Shown here in pieces: positions 9,575-21,110 of a stretch of DNA of 64,000 nucleotides (its first letter is position 1; each line of letters opens with the position of its first letter). The notes under the pieces are model-generated. The model was not told the DNA's origin and searched no databases. It saw only the letters and a program-made list of their open reading frames with translations. The position numbers were made by a program, and so were the translations under genes. Source of the DNA: Adenophora triphylla var. japonica. Its lineage: Eukaryota > Streptophyta > Magnoliopsida > Asterales > Campanulaceae. The DNA lies in NCBI GenBank assembly GCA_022495995.1, contig JAFEMH010000759.1, positions 186,001 through 250,000 of the forward strand, in the 5' to 3' direction.

Positions 9575-11901
9575 TGAGATCAGCAGAGGTGGTGGAAGTT
9601 ATGAGGAGGAGGAAGATTCACATAATGTGTCTACAGGAAACTAAGTGGGTTGAAGAGAAAGCAAAAAAATATCGCCTTGGGGTTTTAAGCTTTGGTACTT
9701 AGGAAAGGATAAAGGGTAGAAATGGAGTGGGTATCATTATTGATAAGGAGTATATTAATGATGTGGTGGAAGTGTACAGGAAGAGTGATCGAATTATGGG
9801 CATTAAACTGGTGATACGTGATGAGATTATAACTATTATTTCCGCCTATGCACCACAAGTAGGATTGGATGCATCTATTAAACAAGTGTTCTGGGAAGAT
9901 TTGGAGGAGGTAGTACAACGAGTACCTAGTGGTGAGAAATTAGTGATTGGTGGTGATCTGAACGGGCATGTGGGGTCTAGTCGACATGGGTTTGAGAGCA
10001 TACATGGAGATTTTGGTTTTGGGGAGAGGAATGAAGCAGGAAATAGTATCTTAGACTTTGCGTTGGCATATGACTTGAGTATAATGAACACTTGGTTCAA
10101 GAAGAGAGAATTTCACTTGATGTACTATAGGAGTGGAGGTAATGCGAGTCAGATTGACTTCTTCTTAGTAAGAAATACTTGTAGAAAGAGTTATACAGAT
10201 TGCAAGGTTATTCCGGGTGAGAGCACAGCAACTCAACATAGACTGGTGGTACTTGATTTTCGAAGTAAGAGAATTTTGAGAAAGAGAAAACCACAGGTAG
10301 ACCCTAGAATCAAGTGGTGGAGACTTCAAGGGGAGAATCAATCGAAATTTGTAGCTAAGATGGTCGATACCGGTATTTGGTCGGATAATATGGAGGATAT
10401 GGATATAGATTCGACTTGGACTAAGATGGTATATACCATAAAGGAGGTGGCGAAAGAAGTCCTTGGAGAATCTAGAGGAAATGGGCCACCAAGTAAGGAC
10501 ACATCATGGTGGAACGAGGAAGTAAAACAAGCAATAAAGGGCAAGCGAGAATGCTACAAATTATTGGGGAAATGTAGGAGCGACGAGAACTATGAGAAGT
10601 ATAAGGAAGCTAGAAGAGATGCTAAGAAAGCAGTAAGAGACGCAAGAGCAAAGGTGAATCAGAAACTTTATGATAAGTTGGATACAAAAGAAGGGGAAAA
10701 GGACATCTACAGACTCGCTCGTATGAGGGATAAAAGGACACGAGATATTGGGACGGTTAAATGTGTGAAGGATGTAGACAAAATAGTTCTAGTCGGGGAT
10801 AAAGAGATAAAAGATAGATGGAGTTCGTACTTTGATACCTTGTTCAATGGCGGTCAAGAGCAGGATATTGGAGATTTAAATATCTCTTCGAGTATGGTTA
10901 ATCGAGATTTTATGCGGAGAATTCAAAAGAGTGAAGTGGAAATGGCAATGAAAAAGATGAGATTGAAGAAAGCTGTAGGACCGGATGGTATACCAATTGA
11001 GGTTTGGAGATGTTTCGGGGAGAGGGGAATAGATTGGTTAACAACGCTATTTAACAAGATATGGAGAGTTAACACAATGTCATTGGAGTGGCAGAAGAGT
11101 ACTCTGATCCCTTTGTATAAGAACAAATGTGATGTCCAAGATTGTGCCAACTATCGGGGGATCAAACTAATGAGCCATACTATGAAACTTTGGGAAAGAG
11201 TGATTGCACAAAGGCTGAGAAAAATTGTGGATATTTCGGATAACCAATTTGGGTTTATGCCGGGAAGATCGACTATGGAGGCAATATATCTTATGAGACA
11301 AACCATGGAGAAATATCGGGATCAAAAGAAAGATTTGCATATAATTTTCATTGATTTGGAGAAGGCGTATGATAAAGTGCCAAGAGAGGTACTTTGGTGG
11401 GCATTAGCAAAGAAGGGTGTTTCAAAGAAATATATTGATATTATCAAAGACATGTATAATGGAGTTAGTACTTGTGTACAGACTAGTGTTGGGAAGACTG
11501 AAGAGTTCCCTATAAAGATTGGAGTGCATCAAGGTTCCGCACTTAGCCCCTTTCTTTTTGCTTTGATAATGGACGAATTGACGAGGTCAGTCCAAGATAA
11601 TATACCAAAGTGTATGTTGTTCGCAGATGATATTGTGTTGATTGATGAGACAAGAGAGGGTGTTGAAAGTAAATTGGAGTTGTGGAGACACACTTTGGAA
11701 TCTCGAGGGTTTCGATTAAGCAGAAGCAAGACTGAATATTTGGAGTGTATGTTTAGCAGAGTTGGAAGTAGGGAGGCAGGGGCGGTCACATTTGATGGAA
11801 ATATTATCCAAGCTTCTGAGTTTTTTCGCTATCTTGGATCCATTATCCAAAAGGATGGAGAATTAGATGAAGATGTGGCTCATAGGATTAAAGCAGGTTG
11901 A
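9575..11901 (+). pseudogene. LINE ORF: AP endonuclease and reverse transcriptase
   Basis: The long frame 9727-11901 (724 residues) continues an N-terminal piece at 9575-9702 that is separated by two frameshifts and a stop. Endonuclease motifs are CLQETKW (upstream piece), SAYAPQ, GGDLNGHVG, QIDFFLVR and a terminal QHRLVVLDF. After a lysine/arginine-rich linker, RT motifs follow: GPDGIPIEVW, STLIPLYKNK, NYRGIKLMS, FMPGRST, IDLEKAYDKVP, HQGSALSPFLF and the catalytic FADDIVL. The enzyme would nick the target and copy element RNA there. The frame ends with TGA at 11899 where relatives carry a Trp; the C-terminal domain continues downstream in the same frame. Confidence 0.9.
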
Positions 11902-12363
11902 TTGAAGTGGAAGAGTGTCACAGGATTTCTATGTGATCGCGGCATGCCCAATAGATTAAAGGGAAAATTCTACCGCACGACAATTAGGCCGGCATTGCTT
12001 TACGGCACCGAATGTTGGGCCGTGAAACAGTGTCACGTGCATAAGATGAATGTGGCGGAGATGCGTATGCTTCGATGGATGTGCGGTCATACAAGAAAGG
12101 ATCGAATGGGGAATGAGGTGATCAGAGGTAAAGTAGGAGTTGCGCCCATTGAGAATAAAATGAGGAAAAATCGTCTAAGGTGGTTTGAACATGTGAGAAG
12201 GAGACCGAGTGATGCACCGGTTAGGAGGCCGGAACAGTGGAGAGATTATAAAATGGCGAGGGGTAGGGAAAGACCCAAACAAACTTGAATTAGAGTAATT
12301 GAAAATGATATGAGTTTACTTGGAGTGGATGAAAGTATGGTGTTGAAGAGGCCGGAGTGGAGG
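11902..12363 (+). pseudogene. LINE ORF C-terminal region
   Basis: 128 residues (KLKGKFYRTTIRPALLYG, WAVKQCHVHKM, MRMLRWMCGHTRKDR, RLRWFEHVRRR), the conserved RTE C-terminal segment. A second in-frame TGA at 12286, again at a usual Trp position, precedes a last piece ending near 12363. Beyond it lie AT/TTTA low-complexity tracts (12388-12530) that expanded within the 3' untranslated region, then the element terminus. Confidence 0.85.
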
Positions 12364-12472
12364 GCAAAAATCCATGTGGGGGTTGATTTTTTTATTTTTT
12401 ATTTATTTATTTATATATATATATTATTTTTTTTTTTTTTTGATTATTTGATTTTGATTTTGATTTGTATGT

Positions 12473-12507
<35 letters not shown>

Positions 12508-12589
12508 TTATTATTTTTTCAACAACCTTTTTTCACGATGACATATGAGGATTCATGTTAGCCGACCCCAAATTATTTTGGAACTAAGG

Positions 12590-12627
12590 CTTTGTTGTTA
12601 TTGTTGTTATTGTTATTATTATTGTTA

Positions 12628-12668
<41 letters not shown>

Positions 12669-12762
12669 GTTATTATTATTATTATTGTTATTATTATTAT
12701 TATTGTTATTATTATTATTATTGTTATTATTATTATTATTATTGTTATTATTATTATTATTA

Positions 12763-12794
<32 letters not shown>

Positions 12795-12923
12795 GTTATT
12801 ATTATTATTATTATTGTTATTATTATTATTATTGTTGTTATTATTATTATTATTGTTATTATTATTATTATTGTTATTATTATTATTGTTACCATTATAA
12901 TTGTTATTATTATTGTTATTATT
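12590..12923. repeat. Expanded TTATTG/TTA microsatellite, the LINE 3' tail
   Basis: About 330 bp of TTATT units with an interspersed G every 9 to 18 bases. The long Leu-, Tyr/Cys- and Ile/Thr-repeat frames on both strands are artefacts of this tract. It follows directly on the LINE 3' end (GGCTTTGTTGTTATTG), so it is the simple-repeat tail, greatly lengthened by slippage. Confidence 0.9.
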
Positions 12924-13147
12924 TATGAAGATTTAAGTAGGTCGCAGATAGATGCTCGAGCTAATGGTTGGTCGACCAATGGTGACATGGCTCAATCCTG
13001 GTCGTTTATTGAGAGCAAGAGCAAAGCAAGGTTTCTGATTCCTGGTGCTTTCTCGTCCTTCGTTTTCTTCGCTACGACCTTCGTCCTCAAATCAATTTAA
13101 GGTATTCTTCGATATTCTTGCTTTTTAGTCTAATTTTCGAGTCTGTC

Positions 13148-16100
13148 ATGGCTAGAACCTTTAGCTGCGAACCTGGGGTTTGGTATGAGTACTGCACCAT
13201 TAATCATAGAATATACAAACACATAGGAGGGGTATGGAAGGAGATGATGATGAATGACTGTGTTTCCATCTTAACCAGGTGGGACTTGACCTTTAACGAA
13301 CTAGGTTTGCCCGTAGGAGAGAGCTTGGGAGATTTAGAAGTGGACGACCCAGCAGTTGTGTCTTTTCACCTTTTCCACGAATTGCTCGACCATCTAGCTC
13401 TTTTATATGTTAATGATCCCAATAAGCCCTCCTTCCTTAGAAATAGAAAGGGAATTCCAGGGGAATCTAGGTCGCCCCTAAGTAGGTCGCTTGAGTTTGT
13501 AAGTAGGACTGATTCCCCTGTTTCTTCTTCTTCTATAGATTTGGCTAATCAAGCACAAGCTAATGCATCTACCTCGTCAAGCCCACAGATTGTGGATGCA
13601 TTCGACTCCTCTGTTGCTTGTGGGAGGAATGAGAGAGGTTATGTACCTCCCAAGCCAATTCCTGGAAAGAAGGGTTCTGAGTCTCGCTTGAACATGTTGT
13701 ATAACTTCTGCGAGGTAAATAGAGAGGAGTTCAGGCTGGCTCACTACTCCAAGAAGGAGTTTATGGCCAAATTTGGATCGACCTACACCACTGATCCTAC
13801 TAGAGTAGCCTTCTTCTATGGCCAATTTGAGGCGGGCTTGAGACTTCCCTTAGATCCCTTCGTTAATGAATTTCTTGAGTGTATGGACGCCCTACCCCTT
13901 CAACTTGGAGCTAACACTTGTAGGGTTTTGGTGTGCTTTGCAATGGCGTGTAGGATTCTTGGTTTCGAGCCATGCCTTCATGTTTTTAGGATGTTTTTCA
14001 AGATCACCCTAGATAAGGTAAACTTGGGGATTTGCACTCCATCTAGACCTCATGCCCCAAAACTTTTCATCAACCTCCCTACCAAAGTTAGTGGCTGGAA
14101 TACCTACGTTATAGTAGTTGAGAGTATGAGAGGCTGGGAATTCCCACTACCAAGTGGTGAGTCCAACGTAATGAAGGAGGAGGATTACTGGCTGCCAGAT
14201 TGGAGTAAGGCTTTGTATAATAAGCTGGTAGAGGTAGCTGATAGGGGCCCCATTAGCTGGGAGATACTAGGGACCATGAAAAATAATTACATTCAAGCTG
14301 GCATTATGCTGGGCAATGATGAGATCGTTCCCTTGGTCCCCATAGTTAGGAGATGGAGGTACCCTGATTGGGTCACCCATGAAGGAGATAGATTTAGATT
14401 TGAGAATCAGTGCCACGAGTGTAAGAGGAACCCAGATTATTGCAGACTGAGTATGGATCATTTTGGGGGTAAGTGTTTACTTGCTCTTTTATTTATCTCG
14501 TCAATTATTTGCTCACATGCTTCATACTTAGCTCGTACATATCTTATTCGTCAATTGTTGTCTCAACCATATCGAGCTAACACTTATTTTTTATCCATAC
14601 AGTCCTTACTCCAGAACAGGAAGCTAATATGGGGCGTGTGGTGAACGTTAAGAAAAGTAAGAAGAGCTGTGGGGCTGCCAATGCCCGAGCTAATCGTCAA
14701 AAGGAGGCTGAAGATCGACATAACCTGCTGCAAGTGGTAGTTGATGATACTGAGAAGCTGATCCCCGTCGAGGAGGATGTTGAGATGGAGGTGGAAAAGA
14801 CTGAGGTTGACGCCCAAGAGGTCAATAATGTCGGAGTTGTGGAGGAGGCCGAGCCAGTACTGGAGCCAATGCAGGAGGTTTCTCAGACCAAGGCCAAGAC
14901 ACTGGTTGTCAATCTAGAGGACGACGAGGAAGACGAAGACAACCGTCCCCTAAATAAGAAGAAGAGATTCAAGCCAAACCCCAGATCTGGACAAGTGGAT
15001 GCTACTGTTAGCGGTTCTCTGCCCCCAACTATCCAAGTCTCATATGCCGAGCTCGTCCAAGCTCGAGTAGACAAGTTAAGCGACGTTCCTTTGCTCTCTG
15101 GGATTGATTGCTCCAGCAGGGAATATCCGGAGCTATAGTATGGACAGGTGGTGGTGAGGCGATCTGCCAACCAGGACCTGGTGTCCAAATATGCCAAGAA
15201 GGGCTTGAGTGCTGAGGAGTTCGGTGCCAGGTCGGGCATGGTTCACTCCGAGGTAACCTTTTAGCTTTTCTTTATTTTTTTTGCTTTGGTTTACCGATTT
15301 ACTTACAAGTTGCTCGATCTAACCCTTTGTTTTCGCTTTTGCTGCAGGCTCTTGCTATGATCCAGCTGGCCTAGAGCAGCTGGAAGTCAGCTGAGGAGAA
15401 AGAGAAACTTGCAATGACCATGTATGATCGAAGGTCGGTCGAGCTAGGGGAGCTGAAGAAAAAACATGCTGATCTGGAGGAAAAACATACTGACTTGGAT
15501 TCAGCTTATGAGACTCTTAAGCTTGTCAAAGATGATGCTTTGAAGGCCAAGGATGAAGCCTGGGGCAAGCTGGGGGAGACCAAGAAGGAGCTAGCGGCGG
15601 CCAAGCTAGATAAAGAGAAGGTTGGGCAAGAGCTGGAGGTGGCGACCAAGATGTTGGAAGAGAGCACTGCCATGCTGGTTAAGCAGACCGATGATCAAAA
15701 GGCAACTCGTCAAAAATGGGAGGAAGAAGCCAAGGCCAAGCTGGAGGCATCAGTAAAGGCTGCAATAAAGGCCTATAAGGAGAGCGACGAATGCCATGAC
15801 TTTATCACCGAGCAGGCTAGATCTTTCTTTGACGTAGGTCGGCGCCACATGTTGTATCTTAGTGGACCCCTCTGTCGACCTGCCAATTGAACAATTGGCT
15901 AAGTGGGCTTCAGAGGAACAATTTGATATGGCAGCTCGTCAAGGTCATCCTCTTGTGCCTTATAACGATAATAATCTGGCGGCCCTTGCTGAAGAAGATG
16001 CCGAGATGGAAGCTGAGCCCTGGGTCGCCCCACCCGTTGAGCAAGTAAACTTTAATACCATACTTAAGGAACTTGAGGACCCTGATGAGCTGGCATTGGA

Positions 16101-16236
16101 TGTTGACACCCCAAAATATGCTTTTTCTGAATGTGGAAAGCTCAATCATTTACAACAGCAAGAAAAGGAGCTTGCACAGGCTGTCGGTGATCAGGCTACA
16201 ATTGACGACCAAACTGAGGACGATCCAGCAGTTTGA
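13148..16236 (+). pseudogene. Antisense extra ORF of Gypsy-A, spliced, with gypsy-type transposon domain and coiled coil
   Basis: Opposite in strand to gag-pol. Exon 1 starts at ATG 13148 (MARTFSCEPG). A segment reading FEAGLRLPLDPFVNEFL, followed by RVLVCFAMACRILGF, resembles the plant putative gypsy-type transposon domain (Pfam PF04195). A GT-AG intron fits 14469-14602 and a second fits 15253-15347. Exon 2 is acidic with a KKKRF basic patch. Exon 3 (from 15348) is a heptad-rich coiled coil, roughly 15420-15800. The frame then shifts near 15855 and ends DDPAV at 16236. Two stops (TAG at 15136 and 15372) and the shift indicate decay. The function of such ORFs is not known. The gene starts near the missing 3' LTR and ends before the 65-bp array. 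Confidence 0.75.
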
Positions 16237-16554
16237 ATTTTCCTTTTCCTGACTTGGTGATGTAATGATACATGTTTCAAAACAATATTTTTATTTTTGC
16301 TTTAAGTAGTCTATGCCTTGGCCAAGCTTTTGGGAGGCAGTTTTAACTCGTAATACTTTTTGTTTTGCTCAAGTCCTGGCCCGCTTTTGGGGGACTTGTT
16401 TTTATTTAATCGTAGTTGACTTTTATATTTGAATCATTTTGCCTTGATCCTTGTTGGTATATACGTCGAACTAGATTTAAAAGATAGACTTAAATTGTCA
16501 CGAGTCTTTGGTCGGACCAAATTTTAGGGATAAGGTCGACCTAAAGATGAATAT

Positions 16555-17052
16555 TTTGAAAAACGAGATTGACTTATGAGTCGAACCTGTTAAAGGAGCG
16601 AGGCTGACTAAGAGTCGAGCCTGTTAGAACGAGGTCGACTTAGATGTCGAACCTGTTAAAGGAACGAGACTGATTAAGGATCGAGTCTGTTAGAACGAGG
16701 TCGACTAAGAGTCGGACCTGTTAGAAGAACGAGACTGATTAAGAATCGAGTCTGTTAGAATGAGGTCGACTAAGAGTTGAACCTGTTAGAAGAATGAGAC
16801 TGATTAAGAATCGAGTCTGTTAGAACGAGGTCGACTAAGAGTCGGACCTGTTAGAAGAACGAGACTGATTAAGAATCGAGTCTGTTAGAACGAGGTCGAC
16901 TAAGAGTCGGACCTGTTAGAAGAACGAGACTGATTAAGAATCGAGTCTGTTAGAACGAGGTCGACTAAGAGTCGGACCTGTTAGAAGAACGAGACTGATT
17001 AAGAATCGAGTCTGTTAGAACGAGGTCGACTAAGAGTCGGACCTGTTAGAAG
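16555..17052. repeat. 65-bp tandem array in the Gypsy-A region downstream of integrase
   Basis: About seven units, the later ones nearly identical (GAGACTGATTAAG recurs at 16861, 16926 and 16991). Each unit has two similar halves of 34 and 31 bp (GAGGTCGACTAAGAGTCGG and GAGACTGATTAAGAATCGA), so it is a dimeric repeat. It lies between the end of integrase and the antisense ORF, the hypervariable region where Tat elements are known to grow tandem repeats. Confidence 0.85.
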
Positions 17053-17182
17053 TATACAAATAACACAACTTGTTTGCATGGAACTGCTGCTTTATTGAAG
17101 TAGTAGAACGATTACAAAAACAAAAAACTAGAACTGGAACTAAAACTTGAACTGAAACTGATATTGGAGCTAAAACTGAAAT

Positions 17183-17665
17183 CTAAAAGTAGTATTTGAT
17201 AAGGTGGCTAGTATGCCACGGATGTTTCAACTCCTCTCCGTCTGGATGACCAATCATATAAGTTCCTTCCTTGACCACTCGAGTAACGACGTAGGGACCT
17301 TCCCAGTTGGGAGATAACTTATTCTGCTGAGCTTTCCTTCCAATTACCTCGATCTTTCGTAGTACATAGTCCCCCACTTGGAATAATCTTCTCTTTACTT
17401 TCTTGTCGTGGTAACTCTTAGTTTTCTGCTTATAATTGACCATCCGTAACTGAGTTGTATCCCGCTTCTTGTCGAGCAAATCCAGGTCGATCAACCTGTT
17501 GACGTCGTTCTGCTCTTGATCAAAGAAAACTACCCTTGCCGTGGGAACCTGTAGCTCGGCCGGTGCCATGGCTTCTGATCCATATGCAAGAGCGAATGGG
17601 GTTTCACCCGTGGGCCCCCGAGTGGTTGTGCGGACTGCCCAGAGAGCAATGGGAAGTTCGTCCAA
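17183..17665 (-). pseudogene. Gypsy-A integrase C-terminal part
   Basis: 160 residues. WAVRTTTRGPTGETPFALAYG is the end of the gypsy integrase core. It is followed by the basic LFQVGDYVLRK module and KLSPNWEGPYVVTRVV, the GPF/Y-type domain found after many gypsy integrases. No chromodomain follows, as expected for Tat. It ends at a natural-looking stop, 17183. A short gap with a stop (17666-17746) separates it from the catalytic core, so the protein is broken. Confidence 0.85.
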
Positions 17666-17746
17666 CTAGTTGCTTCGTTGACCAATCAAACCCTTCTTAA
17701 GTGTAGAGAGGACCAGTTTGTTTGCTGCTTCAGCTTGCCTGTTACC

Positions 17747-18214
17747 TTAAGGATAGGCGACTGACGACTTCCAATGTTTAACTCCTACTTTGTTCATTTC
17801 TTCTTCGAAAGTTGTAGAGAACTGTAGCCCGTTGTCCGACACTATAGCTCGAGGAATCCCAAAACGGCACCAAATGAAATCATGAATAAAATTGATGGCG
17901 TTTTCCTCAGTAATTCTGGCTAACGGCTTGGCCTCAACCCATTTGGTAAAGTAATCAATGGCAACGATCACGTACTTACAGTTTCCTCGAGCGGGCGGGA
18001 AGGGACCAATCAGATCGAATCCCCACATGTCGAAAGGCCAAGTTGCGACCACTGGAGTTTGCTCGATTGTAGGCAGTCTAGGTAGGTCGCCAAATCTTTG
18101 GCACTGGTCGCACCCCTGAACAAAGTCGTGAGCGTCCGCTCTCATGCGAGGCCAATAATAACCCAATGTAATCAATTTATCGGTCAAATTCTGGCCCCCG
18201 GGTGTCCACCACAA
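17747..18214 (-). pseudogene. Gypsy-A integrase zinc finger and catalytic core
   Basis: 155 residues. GYYWPRMRADAHDFV with CDQCQRF is the HHCC-finger end, FDMWGFDLIGPFPP carries the first catalytic Asp and IVSDNGLQF the second. The frame stops at 17747 (after SSVAYP) just before the segment with the catalytic Glu. It would join element DNA to the host chromosome. The upstream part of the finger is in another frame. Confidence 0.87.
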
Positions 18215-18411
18215 ACCCCACTATGTACCTCGTACATCAACTGAGTAACTTCTTGAGGGTGAACACACCTCAATAATGGTTTAGTTAACGACCTTCTGAA
18301 TAACGCGTCTCCGTGAATGACATATCTCGGGGATTTCTTTTTGATAGCTCGGGTTGCTTTCTCATCAGTAGGTAGCTCGCCAGTCTCTAGATAAGCTCGT
18401 ATTTCTTCAAT

Positions 18412-18795
18412 TTAGCACTTCATGTAAACCCACTCTCTAGTAGTATCCTCCAGCCATTGAATCTGAACCCTCTCATAAGCTGGATGTTCAAGGTAAGAGA
18501 TAGGTTCCCCATGCTGCTCGTCTGATGTGGCCAGCTTTGAGAGTAAGTCGGCCAGCTTGTTATCATCTCGACCTACCCATTGTATTTCCCAGAATTCCAA
18601 TTCCTTGACTAACTCCTTCACTAGGTCGCAGTATTTGACCAGGGTAGGATTCAGCACCTCATACTCCCCTCTGACTTGATTTACGATCAACTGAGAATCA
18701 CAGTAGGCCACGATCTTGGTCGCCCCAAAACATTTTTGCATACTCAATAGCTGCGACCAAAGCTTCATACTCGGCCTGGTTGTTAGAAGCTTCAA
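18412..18795 (-). pseudogene. Gypsy-A second (archaeal-type) RNase H
   Basis: 127 residues. IVAYCDSQLIVNQVRGEYE and WVGRDDNKLADLLSKLA are the diagnostic stretches of the extra RNase H that plant Tat elements carry between the RT-linked RNase H and integrase. The first part of the domain lies upstream in a different frame. The domain order supports the lineage call. It is interrupted, so not functional as it stands. Confidence 0.82.
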
Positions 18796-18804
18796 ACTTG
18801 AATC

Positions 18805-19224
18805 TTAGTAATTCTTCGTAGACTGTCCTCGATTTTGGCTCGACCAAAACAATTCCAGCCCCACTAACATTCTATGTTGTCGACCCATCAGAGTAGACTT
18901 TCCAGCAATCGTCGGGCAAATTAACGGCGGGCTAGTTGCAGGCTCCTTTCCCTTTGCATTTTCCTTCCGAGCTCTCACTTCGCTATCTTCCTTGGTGAAC
19001 GTAAGCTCGTATTCTGTGAGAGCAATTGACCAGTTGAGTAGTCGGCCTGAATTTTCTGGCTTATGTAGGATCTTCCTTAGAGGGGCATTGGTTAGCACGA
19101 GAATGGGGTGAGCTAAGAAATAAGCTCGCAACTTCCTCCATGCTACAACCAATGCATAAACCACCTTCTCTGCATTATAATACCTGCCCTCTACGTCGAA
19201 CAGGGCCTTGCTCACATAATACAT
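18805..19224 (-). pseudogene. Gypsy-A RT-linked RNase H
   Basis: 139 residues. MYYVSKALFDVEGRYYNAEK followed by AWRKLRAYFLAHPILVLTNAPLRKIL is the retroelement RNase H (RT connection type); LTEYELTFTKEDSEVRAR follows. The usual order RT, RNase H, second RNase H is kept. A stop at about 19228 separates it from RT. Confidence 0.82.
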
Positions 19225-19230
19225 GGGCTT

Positions 19231-19987
19231 CTAAAGCCCTCCTTCTTCTCGAACTAGAACAGCGTCCACGGCTTGGTCTCCCACAAACAGATAAACAAAC
19301 AAAGTATCCCCCATAATCGGGCTGCTCAATAACGGCGGAGAGGCGAGATACTCCTTAAGCTGCTGGAACGACGAAGAACATTCGGCCGTCCACTCAAAAA
19401 TTTTCGTCCCCCTTAAAGATTTAAAGAAGGGGAGAGACCTATCCGCTGACTTAGCAATAAAGCGACCTAGGGCTGCCACCCTACCATTGAGTCGCTGCAT
19501 CTCCTTAACACACGTAGGCTCCTTCATGTCGACCAGAGCCTTGATCTTTTCAAGATTGGCCTCAATACCCCGTTGAGAGACCATGAAACCCAGAAATTTC
19601 CCAGCTGCTACCCCAAATACACACTTGCTTGAATTAAGCTTCATGTCATTTGCTCGCAAATTGGCGAACGTTTCCCTTAGGTCGACCACGTGACGTCCGG
19701 CCTTTGTTTGATGAACATATCATCGATGTAGGCCTCCATGTTTCGGCCAATTTGTGAGGCAAAGACCTTGTTAACCATCCTCTGGTAGGTCGCTCCTGCA
19801 TTCTTCAAGCCAAACGGCATCATATTGTATCAGTAGATACCTCCAGCAGCTTGAAAGGCTATCTTCACCACGTCATCTTATACATCTTGATCTGGTGGTA
19901 GCCTGAATAGGCGTCGAGGAAGCTTAGAGTAGTATACCCAGCTATAGAGTCTACCAGCTTATCGATCCTGGGCAGTGGGTAGCTATC
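19231..19987 (-). pseudogene. Gypsy-A reverse transcriptase palm and thumb, left of the solo LTR
   Basis: On the minus strand it resumes with SYPLPRIDKLVDSIAGYTTL, then SGYHQIK, MMPFGLKNAGATYQRMV and the catalytic YIDDM (19716-19730). An open part 19231-19689 covers KCVFGVAAGKFLGFMVS and the thumb (FEWTAECSSSFQQLKEYL). Several stops and shifts lie between 19690 and 19982. The 5' boundary is the solo-LTR insertion, which splits one coding region: the TSD CTATC (19983-19987) is repeated at 22212-22216. Confidence 0.88.
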
Positions 19988-20387
19988 TGTAAGTACCCAA
20001 ATCCGGATCGTCCAAATCCGTCAGAAAGTTAACCGAAATCCGTTAACTGGCCCGCTCCAGGTTAACCGGAACTCGTTAAACTCCCCGTTGCTGTGCCAAC
20101 GAGACGTCTCGGGGCTTGCCGTGCATCCCGACGTCGAACCGTACTTAACACGTGACATCTCACGTAAAAGTATGGCTTTCCCCGAAAACGCATTTTCAGC
20201 ACTTTCCGGGCGTTTCGGACATTTCCCCGATCCGTTATTTAAAAAACGGACAAAATCGGGACCGGGGAACGAACTCCCACACTTCTGGTGAGTCACAGGA
20301 CACGTGTCCTGCATGCCACCTCCCTCTAGTCACTCGTCAATCACAAATCAAGGCCAAAAGACCAAAATACCCCTGGTTTGCAAGCCA

Positions 20388-20519
20388 AGTCCGGCCGGAC
20401 TCACTGTGCAATTTTCCTGAAATTGCCAGCAAGTCCCCCAGATTTCCAAAATTCCCAAAACCCCTGAAATTCAGTCCAAGTCCGGCCGGACTCCTACTGC
20501 AATTTTCACCCTATAAATA
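20388..20519 (+). promoter_or_regulatory. Solo-LTR core promoter with twin 14-bp palindromes
   Basis: The perfect palindrome AGTCCGGCCGGACT occurs at 20388-20401 and 20479-20492, each followed within a few bases by GCAATTTTC. TATAAATA is at 20512-20519, 19 bp after the second palindrome. The arrangement suggests duplicated U3 binding sites; the factor is unknown. Confidence 0.55.
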
Positions 20520-20947
20520 GAAGTTGCTGTCAAAGGCAAAGAGGAGGATTTTGATACCAAAAAATCACATACCCCACGGTCCAAACTGGTTTCCACCCCT
20601 CCCGAGCTCCCGTTTTGTCTCGATTCGCGTGAAACCTTCGTATTTCGATCAAATACGCACCCTACAACTTCGAAACAACCTTTCGAATCACTTTCCGTGT
20701 CCCGTACACACCTTCCGAGCCAAAGGAGTCGACCCTAGCCATAGGTATAACTCCCTCTCTCTGAATCTTCCGTTCCGTCTCGGTTTACGCGCCAGTCGCT
20801 ATAACCGTTTCGAACGTCGTTATCAAAATGTAGACGCCTCCGTCTAACGGGATCCGATACGTTTTAGCCCCTCGATCCTCTTCTCTTTCCGTAAGAGAAG
20901 TAATCACGGGTTAAAACGGCGTTCCGACCCCGTTCCGTTTACTTTCA

Positions 20948-21110
20948 CGTCATTTACAATTCCGAGCCGTTTGGCCTCGTTGATCGTCATTTACACTTCC
21001 GAGCCATTTGGCCTCGTTGATCGTCATTTACACTTCCGAGCCGTTTGGCCTCGTTGATCGTCATTTACAATTCCGGATCGTTTGATTCCGTTGACACCGC
21101 TTTAAATACT
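20948..21110. repeat. 37-bp tandem repeat in the solo LTR
   Basis: About four units of CGTCATTTACAATTCCGAGC followed by CGTTTGGCCTCGTTGAT, the last unit diverged. It lies downstream of the TATA box, so probably in the transcribed R/U5 part. Confidence 0.75.

Larger units (their letters stand above)
9567..12924 (+). mobile_element. 5'-truncated RTE-clade LINE (non-LTR retrotransposon)
   Basis: A single ORF with AP-type endonuclease then RT, a 3' end with GCCGACCCCAAATTATTTTGG and a (TTATT..G)n tail are features of plant RTE elements, which end in short simple repeats instead of poly(A). The left edge coincides with the LTxRS segment of the endonuclease, so the 5' end is missing. No target duplication could be found: the left neighbour is a MITE fragment and the right neighbour is the body of Gypsy-A. 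In-frame stops and N-terminal frameshifts show it is dead. Confidence 0.88.

Noticed and set aside
12545..12928. Long open frames of Tyr/Cys, Leu or Ile/Thr repeats
   Set aside because: They are translations of the TTATT/G microsatellite tail of the LINE; both strands are open for the same trivial reason.
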